From positions 1,615,665 through 1,679,664 of the forward strand of contig JAHWDD010000003.1 in assembly GCA_023897205.1 (NCBI GenBank): a DNA stretch of 64,000 bases, written 5' to 3'. Every line of letters starts with the position of its first letter. Position 1 is the stretch's first letter. A program made the translations under genes and the position numbers. The DNA comes from Exophiala sp. HKRS030. Lineage: Eukaryota; Ascomycota; Eurotiomycetes; Chaetothyriales; Herpotrichiellaceae. Shown here in pieces: positions 11,347-22,179 of this stretch. A model generated the notes under the pieces. It worked only from the letters and a program-made list of their open reading frames with translations. It was not told the origin of the DNA and ran no database searches.

Positions 11347-12385
11347 CGTGAAGAGCGCAAGCAAATTTTGTTACCTTTTGACTGCTGTTTGGAGCACTTA
11401 CCAAGGAAATCTGTGAGTGCTCGTCGCTTCGAGGCACGTACAAGGGGCTCGCTCTTGTTACGGATCCTACAGCGGGCACACAGGTAGAGTCATCCTCCCC
11501 AAACTATTCGTCGTGTTTGCTACCTGGTAAGGGACCTGACGGTTCCAGAAGGGTGTCGCGTGGATGCCTAGCATCCGAAACCTCCCAAGGATGCCTCGAT
11601 CAACTCCGAAGACGCCTCATGATAAGAGGGTCACCAGCTCGGTTGTACCTTCAAACGGTCCTTTTGCGCTTGAGATGCCGTCAACCGTGTTGGCGGAACC
11701 CAATCCATCCTAGCGAGCCGTCCAAAATCGAAGCCTAGTGGATATTAGAGGTTTCTTCCATGGTCGGCGTGAACGTTGGTGGAGTTCGGGTGTACCTTCG
11801 AAACTTCTGCTTTCTTGGTCCCTTTGCATGAAAACAGCTCCACAGAGCATCCTCGGCCGCCCACTAAATCATCCACTGCGAAGAAACCCATGATCTGTGC
11901 TTGATGCTCCATTTCCACACTCCCGAATGGAATCCAGACAGAAGCCTTCTTGCCACTTTCGACCTTCCATGCCCACTGTCTTTCCGGGGAAGCTCTACGG
12001 ATACCTGCCCGGGGCCAACCCTTCGAGCGGGCTCAAATCAAAGATCGTCTATTGACAAAGCGCAAGCCGAAAGCCACATACTCGTTAACAGCCTCGAAAG
12101 ATAGGAGAGGTCGCTTGGACCTGATATCGTTGAACTTCTGGCTTTCTAGCGTTCTCTAGCGCCGTGTGACACGGCTTATCAATCGGAGCGTCTGGGGTAT
12201 CAAAAAGCTGTTCAGATGTCGCCGAGATAAGACTGACGGTCAACGAGAGCTCATGGGCAGTGCGAGGTGCGATCTATAAAGCTACAGATGACCACTCATC
12301 TCTCCTGACCCTACGGACACAGGTCGGACTTGACTCATCATTCTTGCAACAGCCGTTCACGTTCCTCGCCTCGACTCTCTTCAAC
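11347..12385. other. Divergent intergenic region
   Basis: 1.04 kb between the acyltransferase-like start and the transporter start. No coding region recognised. The right side holds a TATA-like box (12275). Confidence 0.5.
12275..12280 (+). promoter_or_regulatory. TATA-like box of the Dal5-type transporter
   Basis: TATAAA about 105 bp upstream of the chosen ATG at 12386. Position is suitable; not proven. Confidence 0.35.
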
Positions 12386-14263
12386 ATGTCCGAAAAACCC
12401 GAGAACGTAGAAGCAAAGGCTGCTGCCACCGATGTTTCCAATACGGCGTCTGACCAAGTAAGTATAGAGCAGGTTGTGCCAGAAGGTGTCGACATAGCTC
12501 TGGGTTGGTTCGAGGAGATGCGAACTATTCCCGTCGAGGAGCTTGATGCAGAGAGCACCGCTGTTCGGCATCGATGTGACTGGATCTTGATGCCCATAAT
12601 CTGCATTACATATGCTCTTCAGTTCTTGGACAATGCTGTGCTTGGATATGCGTATGCATACGGCATCCTTGAGGATACTGTACAGGAGTTCCATTCTAAT
12701 GTCCACGGGCAACAACTAACCGTTGGCCTAGGGCATGACTCCGGGCGACTATAACTGGTTAGCTAGCATCTACTACTTTGGCTATCTATTTGTGAGTCGA
12801 GGGTTGGTTTTGTGGATGGAGCCGATGCTGACCTTGTCTTATAGTGGGCGTACCCTTCGACCCTTCTTCTCCAGAAACTCCCGGTGGCGACCTATACAAC
12901 TGTCTTGATCCTCCTTTGGGGTGTTCTGACCTTCATGTGTTGCGTTGCCAATTCCTTTGCAGGCTTTGCCGTTCTCCGTTTCCTTCTCGGTAAGCAAAAC
13001 AACGTCGTTGTCACCGCGAGACGCGAGACATATCAGCTAAACTAGTGCCAGGTTGCCTGGAAGTCGGCATCACGCCCACCATGATGGTCATCACCTCCTC
13101 ATTTTACAAGCGTGAAGAGACGCCCGTGCGAAACAGTTTCTGGCAGTCATCGTTCGGCAGTGGCGTGGTGGTCCTTTCGATCGTGTCGTACGGGCTCGGA
13201 AATAGCCACAGCAACATCTCAAATTGGAAACTCGTCTTCTTGGTGAGTGGTAGTGTCTAGGTCCATGTCGGAAGCCTTGTCTGATCATCAACAGTTCGTC
13301 GGAGCCATCACGACAGCCTGGGCCGCTGTGTTTTACTATTTCGTCCCCAATACTCCCACCGAGACTCGGTGGCTTACCCGTCGTCAAAAGTTGGTCGTCA
13401 TTCACCGGATCTCAACCAACAAGATTGGAATCAAGGACAAGAAGATCAAGCCTTACCAGATCAAAGAGGCACTTCGCGACCCCAAGCTGTGGCTTCTTTG
13501 CGCCTTCCAAATCACGAACGGTATCTGTAAGTACAGTGGCTTTGCTGCGACTCAGTCGCCCTGGCTAACATCGACGAGGCAACTCCAGCGTCTCTGCGTT
13601 TGCTTCGCCCTTGATCGAGGGCTTTGGGTTCAATGCGCTCCAGACAGTCCTTCTCCAGATGCCAACTGGTGCATTTGTCGCTGTGATCGAACCGATTTTG
13701 GGCTACATTGCCACCAAGACGGCCAACACCGTCATCTGGATCTCGATTGCCGCAAACATCCCCAACGTCGCGGGGCTCTTCGGCATCCGCTTCATCTCTC
13801 GGACCGAAAACCACAAATGGGCGCTTTTGGGCTGCACTTGGCTGCAATTCATCTTCGGCGTGACAAACTTGTTCAGCTGGACACTCGCAGCTTCCAACTT
13901 TGCGGGTCACAGTAAAAGATCATTTGTCAATGCAGCGGTATTTGCGTGCTTTGGCGTCGGCAATTTGATCGGACCTCACATCTTCTTCCCTTCGGAGGCA
14001 CCAGTGTACGAGTCCGCCATTACTGGGCTGCTGGTCTGTTTTGGATTGAGTGTAAGTTTCATGCAGCGGGCAATGTCGAATGACTGCTGACATAGTGATT
14101 GTAGATCAGCTTCAATCTTGGCCTGCGCACCTACATGTGGAACGAGAATAGGAAGAGAGATGGAGCGTTTGCGAGTGGTGAGATTCAGAATGTCGATGGA
14201 GAGCTGGAAGGTTTCTATGACAAGACTGATATGGAGAACAAAGCGTTCAGATATGTGTTGTAA
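12386..14263 (+). CDS. MFS anion:cation symporter, allantoate-permease (Dal5) family
   Basis: Seven exons (12386-12679, 12732-12791, 12845-12989, 13052-13242, 13295-13526, 13579-14051, 14105-14263) encode 517 aa. ATG 12386 was chosen over in-frame upstream codons because it follows a typical leader and gives a charged cytosolic N-terminus. Family landmarks are DWILMPIICITYALQFLDNA (helix 1), FLLGCLEVGITPTMM, SFYKREETPVRNSFW and the conserved IEGFGFNALQTVLLQMP. Dal5/Tna1/Liz1 relatives import organic anions such as allantoate, nicotinate or pantothenate; the substrate here is unknown. Intron 5 must end in GAG rather than CAG/TAG to keep NGICNSSVSAF in frame, an unusual acceptor. Confidence 0.85.
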
Positions 14264-15133
14264 GAGTAGGAAGAGTAGCGCTGTGCAGTGAATTCGTAGG
14301 ATTTGTGTTTGATCTTGTGTGGGAGATCGAGGTAGGTACTTGATAGGAAATAGGGACTTTGCCGGGATCAGGCTGTAAGTAACAAGGGGTGGACAATCTC
14401 GTATGGTTTTGGGCGAGGTTGAAGCGACGTATCGTAAATCGTGAGCGAGTGCGAGTAAAATATCTGCGTGGCGTGATCAATCAGACGACAATTTCCTGTC
14501 CGAGTGTCCTCGTAAATCCATCAGAAATTTTTAGCTGTATTGAATTGTCGAGGACATTTTCAGACGTTTATCAGTCAGCCGAATTGGTCCTTGAGATACA
14601 AGGACCAGGCGTTGTTGTGACTCGTCAATGACGGACCGGCCATCAGGCCACGGGCTAAAATGACAGAGAAGAAAACGCATCATCATTCGCTGCGGCTGGA
14701 CCTTCTTTTCGCTCGAAGCGATGATTGATCGCTGTCCCGGCAAATGTGATGGTTCGTCGACGGAGTGGTGAGGTACCCACCACAAGGGTCCAATCTAGAA
14801 TCTCTTCGGCCACTCTCCTCCGATTGAATACTCCATACCAAAGGATCTGTGTGGTCGGCGGAACAATTAATCAACTCCTCCAAGATGGATATCCATGAAG
14901 AGTAGTGGAAAGGTTTCTGTGAGACTACTGGAATATTTATTTAATGATAAGAAAGAGGTGACGCTTGTACTTTCTCCCGACCTGTTTCTCCTTTCGACTC
15001 GCACGCATCGCGGAAACCAAGTGACCCGGCATATAAGAATAAGAAGAAAAGGACGACACTTTGATTTTCCTTCTCCGCTGCGTGTTCTTTCTCGACTCGC
15101 TCGTCCAAATCTTTGGAGGGGAAAAAAACCACA
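14264..15133. other. Intergenic region
   Basis: 870 bp between the transporter stop and the amadoriase start; only non-coding-like frames. The TATA-like box at 15032 belongs to the amadoriase. Confidence 0.5.
15032..15037 (+). promoter_or_regulatory. TATA-like box of the amadoriase gene
   Basis: ATATAAG about 100 bp upstream of the ATG at 15134. Confidence 0.35.
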
Positions 15134-16453
15134 ATGTCACCTTCCAAAGACTCATCGATCCTGATCGTGGGAGCCGGCACGTGGGGTTGCAGCACGGCCT
15201 TGCACCTCTTGCGGCGCGGCTACACGGACGTCACCGTCGTCGACGCCTACGCCGTACCTTCTCCCATCTCGGCCGGCAACGACGTCAACAAGATCGTCGA
15301 ACAGGGACAATTCTCCGAGGGGGACGAGGAGGCTTGGGTGGCCAAGAAACTCCTGTCCACCGCGACCCAGGGTTGGACTTCGGATCCGGTCTTTTCTCCA
15401 TACTACCACGACACCGGTTACATTGTGGCGGCGAGCAGCAAAGAGGGTCTCAAACAGCTGTTTGACCGTGAACGACCGGACTTGAACAAAGACTTCACGA
15501 GGCTGGAAGACGCCGAGTCTTTTCGAAAGACCATGCCCGAGGGCGTATTGACCGGTGACTTCCCAGAGTGGAAGGGTCTGTACAAGTCCACGGGAGCCGG
15601 GTGGGTCCACGCCCGCAAGGCCCTGGTGAGCTGTGCCAAAGAGGCCGAGAGGTTGGGTGCCGAGTTCGTCGTTGCCAAAGTGACGGAATTGCTGATCCAA
15701 ACCGGCGACGTCAAGGGAGTCAAGACACAAGAAGGAAAAACCTTGACCGCCGACACGACCATTCTATGTGCCGGTGCGAACTGCGATCAACTTTTGGATT
15801 TCAAGGGGCAATTGAGACCCACGGCTTGGACCCTGGCTCACATTCAGATGACCCCGGAGGAGGCGCGGCTGTTCAAAAATCTCCCCGTGCTCTTCCACAT
15901 CGAAAAGGGCTTCTTCATGGAACCGGACGAGGACAGGCATCAACTCAAAATGTGCGACGAACACCCCGGCTATTGCAACTGGTCGTCGCCCACCAAGGCC
16001 GACGGGAGTCGCGCGAGTGCACCGTTGGCGATCGACCAAATTCCGGTCGACGCGGAACGCAGGTGCCGTGGGTTTCTGAGGGAGACGATGCCTCAACTCG
16101 CGGACCGTCCGTTTTGTTTCGCGCGCCTGTGCTGGTGCGCCGACACGCCCAACCGGTCCTTCCTGATCGATCGACACCCGACCTACAAAAGTCTCGTGGT
16201 GGGTTGCGGTGGCTCCGGACACGGATTCATGCACATCCCGACCATCGGGGGCTTCATCGCCGACGTCATGGAGGGAAACCTGGACGGCCGTCTACGAAAG
16301 AGCTTCAGGTGGCGGCCAGAGACGGCGGTGAATCGAAACTGGGAAGACACCCAGTCTCGATTCGGTGGGCCAAACACGATCATGGACTTGGCCACCGTGA
16401 CCGAGTGGACCGACATACCTGTCACGACGGAACAGACCATGGCGAAGTTGTAG
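15134..16453 (+). CDS. Fructosyl amino acid oxidase (amadoriase), peroxisomal
   Basis: Intronless, 439 aa from ATG 15134 (a TTG-initiated extension upstream is ignored). The FAD-binding dinucleotide fold is GAGTWG, residues 13-18. The family sections SAGNDVNKIVE, FARLCWCADTPNRSFLIDRHP (the region whose Cys carries covalent flavin in relatives) and GGSGHGFMHIP are all present. The ending RFGGPNTIMDL is diagnostic of fungal amadoriases. The enzyme oxidatively deglycates Amadori products (fructosyl amino acids), giving glucosone, the free amino acid and H2O2. The C-terminus -AKL is a type 1 peroxisomal targeting signal, which fits an H2O2-producing oxidase. Confidence 0.92.
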   Translation: MSPSKDSSILIVGAGTWGCSTALHLLRRGYTDVTVVDAYAVPSPISAGNDVNKIVEQGQFSEGDEEAWVAKKLLSTATQGWTSDPVFSPYYHDTGYIVAASSKEGLKQLFDRERPDLNKDFTRLEDAESFRKTMPEGVLTGDFPEWKGLYKSTGAGWVHARKALVSCAKEAERLGAEFVVAKVTELLIQTGDVKGVKTQEGKTLTADTTILCAGANCDQLLDFKGQLRPTAWTLAHIQMTPEEARLFKNLPVLFHIEKGFFMEPDEDRHQLKMCDEHPGYCNWSSPTKADGSRASAPLAIDQIPVDAERRCRGFLRETMPQLADRPFCFARLCWCADTPNRSFLIDRHPTYKSLVVGCGGSGHGFMHIPTIGGFIADVMEGNLDGRLRKSFRWRPETAVNRNWEDTQSRFGGPNTIMDLATVTEWTDIPVTTEQTMAKL

Positions 16454-17654
16454 TCGAACAGTCACGGGAGAGGAGAGGGAAAATCTCCATGGGCGTATCA
16501 ACGAAAACAGGTTCATGGTCATGTCCGTTTTGTATAGCATGTCAAAAGCAGGGTGTCTTGGTGAGTTATCAAGGGGGGGCGATTTAACAAAATCAAAGAC
16601 ACCGAACATTGAATTATCGAGGATTGCATCAACTTCTCTCTTGATTATACACTGCCCTTTGGCTGAACGATTACTTTTTGTATTTCCTCGGCTTGTCGCG
16701 AATCTGTTGTCAAGGGTGTGATTATATGAATCTCCTCATCTTGTCTTGATATGAAAAATGTCGTGATTACCAAATCACCTTTTGATATCGCTTCTCTTTT
16801 CCATCTACTCTCTCTCATCACTCGCCAGCATGTGTTGGAATACATCGTCTTCCATTAGCAGACGCCGTTCAAAACTCATCTGGTGGTATCTGTAGCAGAA
16901 TTCACAGTCTGGTCCGCAACATCTTTGAAACCATATGGGAAATCCCAGAACGACCATCCCAACCATAATGAGACTGCGGACGGAAATCGCTGCACCGTCA
17001 ATGTAAAAATTCCGGCTGCTGCCCTTGGAGTAGTCAACCGCGGAATGCATTGTCGTCTTAGATGCTCAGGGGAGCGTTAAGATGAGGGAGGATGAGTTGA
17101 CTCGAACAATCGTCAAGTCGCTGATTTGTTGTACAACCGAAGGTAGTACGCTTACTGTAGGTTGAGGGGAGATTGTTGATCGTTAGTATGACAAAGGGGG
17201 ACGGCTGAATCTGTGAGTGAAAGGTATTCCAGAGGTTGAACGCTTTTTACCGTCGAATCGTTGTAGGAATTGTTGAAGGTGTTGTTCATTTCCAGATCTC
17301 TGATCCGCCAAATCATCCAGGCTCTTCGTACTGTTGACTAAAAGAAAGGGTGTGTGACTTTGGGCTTTAGAGCTCGAGTCATCTGAGGTATAAAGAACAT
17401 GTCATGTCCCGGCGTGTTTGTGTTGACTTGATCGATGACCTTTCGCATCGTCAAGAAGAAGTCATTAATAATACATGCAGTGAGCACCGCTGGCACGCAT
17501 GTGCAAGTGATTTGTAGGGCAGTCGAGACGAAAAGTCTACTCCACTCCTGGAAGACCAGCTTTCGCTCAAGGCCACCCTCGAGCAGCGCTCGTAGATGTT
17601 GCGGGGTGTTGGCTTATGCCATACATCCATGTGTCGCTGTTGGATTTGTACACA
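16454..17654. other. Intergenic region with one doubtful small frame
   Basis: 1.2 kb between the amadoriase stop and the end of the Aim11-like gene. Apart from the 81-codon frame at 16805-17050, nothing looks coding. Confidence 0.4.
16805..17050 (-). CDS. Doubtful small membrane protein
   Basis: An 81-aa frame beginning with a reasonable context (ACAATGC). A single hydrophobic segment (SLIMVGMVVLGFPIWF) is followed by a Cys cluster (CCGPDCEFC) and a charged tail. I do not recognise it. It may be a real single-pass protein or chance; no splice structure or neighbour helps. Confidence 0.25.
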   Translation of the reverse strand: MHSAVDYSKGSSRNFYIDGAAISVRSLIMVGMVVLGFPIWFQRCCGPDCEFCYRYHQMSFERRLLMEDDVFQHMLASDERE

Positions 17655-18257
17655 TTATCTGGGCTGGCCTCTTTCGTTGGTCTGTGGCTGCTGTGGACCT
17701 TTCGACTCTTTCCTGGCAAGTACAGTTGCCATCCATTCCTCAAAGTCTTCCTCGGCCTCCTTTTCAGACTTCCCCGTGCCATCGACGCCCAAGCCTCCTC
17801 TTAGCACGCGTCGTGCATCGGCCATGTTGTTGATGCCAAAGTACCACATTGCCCCTCCAGTTGCTATCATCGACGTGCTTAGAACGTTGATGGTGGCAAT
17901 GTTCAGTGCTTCCAAAGCTTCCATGGCGCCACTAACTTTTTTCGCCTGGTCTGCTTGATGAGCTGGCGAGTTCGCATAGAAGGCAGGATTTGCGGCTAGA
18001 CGTTTTCGAGCGAACGCTCTTCGTGTGATTAGGAGAGAGACGGCGAAGAAAGCGATTCCGGCGCCTAGAATCACCTTGCCTCTATCCTGTCGCTCAGCAG
18101 GTGCGGGAGTCCTCACTGGGCTCGGAGTTTCGACGGCGGGCTGAGGCTTCGGCGCAGGCTCCTCCAGCAGTCGGTTGTCTAGCGTGGAGGCCTCGGCAGG
18201 TGTAGAGCTTGTAGCCGGCTGCCCTGAGGAGAAGAGCGATGTGAACCACGACATCAT
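17655..18257 (-). CDS. Aim11-like mitochondrial membrane protein
   Basis: Intronless, 200 aa from ATG 18257 (the upstream extension starts at GTG). After a Pro/Ala-rich N-terminal part there are two hydrophobic segments: VILGAGIAFFAVSLLITRR and ALNIATINVLSTSMIATGGAMWYFGI. These flank the basic ARKRLAANPAFY. The tail contains ARRVLRGGLGVDGTG and an acidic DFEEWMATVL. This layout matches ascomycete proteins related to yeast altered-inheritance-of-mitochondria 11, a small two-pass protein of unknown biochemical role. The family call rests on recollection of the pattern. Confidence 0.55.
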   Translation of the reverse strand: MMSWFTSLFSSGQPATSSTPAEASTLDNRLLEEPAPKPQPAVETPSPVRTPAPAERQDRGKVILGAGIAFFAVSLLITRRAFARKRLAANPAFYANSPAHQADQAKKVSGAMEALEALNIATINVLSTSMIATGGAMWYFGINNMADARRVLRGGLGVDGTGKSEKEAEEDFEEWMATVLARKESKGPQQPQTNERGQPR

Positions 18258-19583
18258 CTGAGCTGGAATCACTTGACTTGATCGACGTCAAAAGCAAGTC
18301 GCTGCGAACAAAAGCCTTAGCTGTGACCAAAGAAAAGGTGATGTTCTTACTCCAACTTGTTTGGCGATTTTGTTACATAAGCCAGCACGTGATCTGATTA
18401 TCTAACCCTTGAACATCACATCTTCTGTCTACACAACAATCCTTCTTTCCTCGCGATGAGTTCTAGATAAAACATTCAAGAGCAGACTGACAATTAAGTA
18501 CACGTGTAACTCGAAGTTCTTCACGAGTAAAGCCTCCTCCATTTCTGTTGTGTGCAACTGTGGCCACTGGTCTCGAGACCGAGTCAAACTCAATATGAAC
18601 ATCCAATTGACGCGCTCCCGCAACGCTTCACGCGTGAACAACGACTGAAGCCATGGTGAGCGTACCATTCACTGACCTTAATGAGGCCCCCGCCTTAGGA
18701 AATTCGGGTCTCTGAGGGAAATAAAGGGCTATATCTGTGACAGGCGCAATTCCTTTCACAATTCCTCAATCTACCTATGGCTTCACTAGCTCAGTGGTTT
18801 AATGACTTCTGACGGCGAAGACCAGCCTGGTATCCACCAGAGACGAGGCACTTTATCTTGGGTATTTATCTATCCAGACGCCAGTGGTGACTCGAATCAC
18901 TGGTCGGTTCCTAGCATACATGGCCTCTATGCGTGAGTGCACTAGTTAGGAGATAACGTGACGACCATCGGAAAAAATCCCCCGCCTGGGATTTCCCTCG
19001 GCCTGGCCGGTAACCACCCAGCGTGTGGTTGCCTGCCAGGCTAGAGTTTTGCTGATTGAAAAAACACCTGCCTTGTTTTTTGGGTTCTCGATGCGATTCG
19101 AACGCCTATCAATGCTGCCACAGCCGATGTTTTAGCTATTTTCAGACCGACGTACTATACTAATCAAGCATGTCCCTATCATGTAGTAACAAAGTGGTAA
19201 AATGGCTTGCCTCGTGTCGAAGCCAGACTCACAATCTTCAAAGCAACCAACATCCCAATCAGGCAATGACCATTTGGACCAATCAGAAACCTGATGAGTT
19301 AAGTTGACACCCATGGGTTTCGCACGTTGTGCTTTGTCACCAATCCCTCGTACGGCGACTGACCATGATCTTGATGAGGAAATTATGGTCGCTGGACATT
19401 GTTGAACAGAAGCCATGAGAACATATTACCCTGAGAGGCAACTGGCCTAGAAGCTCATATACGTCGTTGCAGTACCTAGAACTCATCCGTCGCCATGGAC
19501 TGTGAAGCAAACAACGAAGTTCAGTGACAACAGAAAGCAGAATTCATCGTTCGACAGAGATAACCAGATATTCAGGCACCGAA
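18258..19583. other. Divergent intergenic region
   Basis: 1.3 kb upstream of both the Aim11-like gene (minus) and the SDR (plus). A tRNA-like A box (18787) does not fold into a tRNA (see rejected items). No gene seen. Confidence 0.5.
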
Positions 19584-20345
19584 ATGGCATACGATACCAC
19601 CGTGCTCATCACGGGTTGCAAGTCTGGAATCGGACGAGGCCTGCTTACAGCATATGCTGCCAGGCCGAACACGCTCGCCATTGCTGCAATCAGAGACGGC
19701 CCCGACTCTGCTCCTGCTTCCTCATTGACAAGTATGTCAGTCGGACCAGGCAGCAAAGTCATCGTGGCGAAGTACGATGCAAGCTCCCAAACAGCAGCCA
19801 CGGATCTTGTCAAATATCTTCAGATATCACACAACCTCGACAGCCTCGACGTGGTCATTGCCAATGCAGGCATCTTGAAGCACTTTGGTCCTGCTAGGGA
19901 GGCTTCGCCAGTCAACATTCTCGAGCACTTCGAGATCAACACTCTGGCTCCCATTCTGTTGTATCAGGCCACTCAATCTGTGTTGGATGCTTCACGTCAT
20001 GCCCCGAAGTTTTTCATCATCTCTTCCAACATTGGCAGCAATGGCTTACAAGACAATTACCCTTTGCCGATGATTGCTTACGGCATGTCCAAAGCCGCAG
20101 CTAACTACGCCGCTAGTCGTATCCACCGAGAGGAGAATCGTATAACTATTGTGGCCGTTCAGCCAGGCTGGGTCCAGACAGAAATGGGAAATAAGGCCGC
20201 TTCATATGCGGGTATGAATCCCGAAGACGTCCCGGTCACTCTCGATGAGAGTGTGAGTGGACTGATGTCGTTGTTCGATAAGGCCAACAAGGAGACATAC
20301 AGTGGGAAGTTTTGGGACCAAACTGGAACGCAGATGCCATGGTGA
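19584..20345 (+). CDS. Short-chain dehydrogenase/reductase, ketoreductase-like
   Basis: Intronless, 253 aa from ATG 19584 (context CGAAATGG). TGCKSGIG starts at residue 10; NAG is in VIANAGI; the catalytic Ser lies in FIISSNIGS and Tyr166-x3-Lys170 in YGMSK. QPGWVQTEMG and the C-terminal DESVSGLMSLFDKAN..SGKFWDQTG resemble the norsolorinic-acid-ketoreductase-like group of fungal SDRs. Many members reduce polyketide ketones, but others are catabolic. No polyketide synthase is in the window, so the substrate is open. Confidence 0.82.
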   Translation: MAYDTTVLITGCKSGIGRGLLTAYAARPNTLAIAAIRDGPDSAPASSLTSMSVGPGSKVIVAKYDASSQTAATDLVKYLQISHNLDSLDVVIANAGILKHFGPAREASPVNILEHFEINTLAPILLYQATQSVLDASRHAPKFFIISSNIGSNGLQDNYPLPMIAYGMSKAAANYAASRIHREENRITIVAVQPGWVQTEMGNKAASYAGMNPEDVPVTLDESVSGLMSLFDKANKETYSGKFWDQTGTQMPW

Positions 20346-22179
20346 GACACTCCATGTCTAGTCGAGAGATCGAGAGTGAGGCCGACAGCGATAGCGGAAC
20401 CGAGAACGCAGTGAGCAAATGATGGAGCTCTCCAAAATCGAGCGTGGTGTATGTAGCGAAGTTAGACATCATCACCCACAACAGCTTGTTCTCCCTATCA
20501 CTGTAAAGCATCGCATCCAGATGTCTTCGGTGAAGTACGGAGTACTGTACCTTCATATATACGTCAAAATTATGCCTGGGTCAAGTGAACAATATGTTCA
20601 GAGCCGTTCCGTGCTTGAGGTAGCAGAGTCATTCGCTCATCCAGCCTTTGATGTTTCCGGGCCGTACCTGATGGCTACAAGTTCCCCTGACCGCTGATCA
20701 GCGTGAACAAATTCGGGTTCAGGGCCAATCATGTCCGTAGTTGCCCGAAAGGCGTTCTCCAGATTTGCGGTCGGCCATGTAAGGCTGGTTGTGTCTTTTA
20801 GGCCACCACCAGGATATGCGATACTCGCGAATGTCTCCAGATTCGCAAGCGAAGGGTCAGATTCGTTCATGCTCCACAGCATGGTCTATTGCTGAATCGG
20901 AGATGTCCTCGCCAGCCACCAATGATTCAGCATCGAACTCGAAATACGAACACTTATATACTGGGTACCGCCTAAGTCGCGTGTCACAACTTGACGGCGT
21001 CGATGATCGTCCTGGTATTTTCCTGTTCCATACCATTCACAACGAGCAGAGTGCAAGACTAAACTTGCTTGTCAGAACGACCTCTGCTGACAGCAGCAGT
21101 CCAGGTCTACAATTTGTCTCTTTCGACTGGCTGGGCACTAGCAAGCAGCGGTGTCATTCAGCCAAGGGAAGCTTCCTATGACTACAAAGCATGTCGACTG
21201 GCGAGAGGTCGGCGATTTCTAGTTGGGGATGCAATTTGGTAGGCCCACTACTATCAACGATGCTTGGCTCAAAATTCTGGGAAGCGTACGAGTATGACAT
21301 ACTGTTAATACCCACATTCAATGACGGCCTCTGTCTCCTGTACTAGTAAGACCGAGTCGGCCAACCAGGAAGAACAACCATAACCAGAGCCTCAAATTGT
21401 GAGGCGGATATGTCGACGAATCGGTTCACCAGTGTTTCGTTCTCATGCAGCAAATGCTTGTATCAGGGCTGATGACTAAATTCCATGGTCTTGGAGCCCC
21501 CTTTGCTCCAACAAAATTCTTCTAGAAAGTGGGAAATCCCGCTGCAACCATGGGTGTTTAGTCAGGAGGAGAACTGAGCCGCTTTGCCGAGATGATGGAC
21601 AAAAGCATACGAATCTGTGCACCTTAGGCAGCTCGCCGTCCAATGAGTTAAGCTAAACTCCGCCTGAGGGCGGGAGACCAGCAGCAACGATTGATGTCGT
21701 CGAAGCGCCTTAGCCACTCAATTACGCGTACCGAGCGTATTCGCACACAAAAGAACACCAAGTCGACATGGGGACCCGGCTCATGCTCACCTTATCCTCC
21801 GACCCTCACAATCCAGATCAAGTTAGCATGCGCGGTGTTAAAGCACCACAGTACACGCGACGACCGGGTTCATCTGTCCACTAAACACAGCCCCCCTCGC
21901 CAAGTCGGACGCTATCCCGTTGACCGGGCCCGAAGTTCAATGCGTTCCCTTACTATTTTGTAGGCGTGGTGTGCCCTACAGGCCCTGGAAAAGTCAGGAT
22001 ACGGAGTACAATAATTGCATATGAGGTCAAGGTCTTCCCTATTCTTGACTCCACGGTGAGGTTCCTCAGAAGCGGATGGCTTGCGAAGTCAGAACTCCTG
22101 ATTCAGCAAACGTAACGAGCCCCCCCTCCACGCTCGCCAATTCGCATCCGACAATTTTGATCTTCAATCTTCGCAAGCA
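20346..22179. other. Intergenic, no gene seen
   Basis: 1.8 kb with short frames only. Two exact copies of the dispersed motif TACGGAGTA (20536, 22000) lie here. Confidence 0.5.

Noticed and set aside
15568..16587. 339-codon frame overlapping the amadoriase
   Set aside because: Alternative-frame shadow with Arg-rich composition over a conserved coding region.
18780..18915. tRNA-like A box (TAGCTCAGTGG) with a distant TCGAATC sequence
   Set aside because: The B-box candidate sits in a simple hairpin and no acceptor-stem complement to GCTTCAC exists downstream, so no cloverleaf can be built.
19085..19150. GATTCGAAC motif suggesting a minus-strand tRNA
   Set aside because: No A box at the right distance and no matching acceptor stem on the minus strand.
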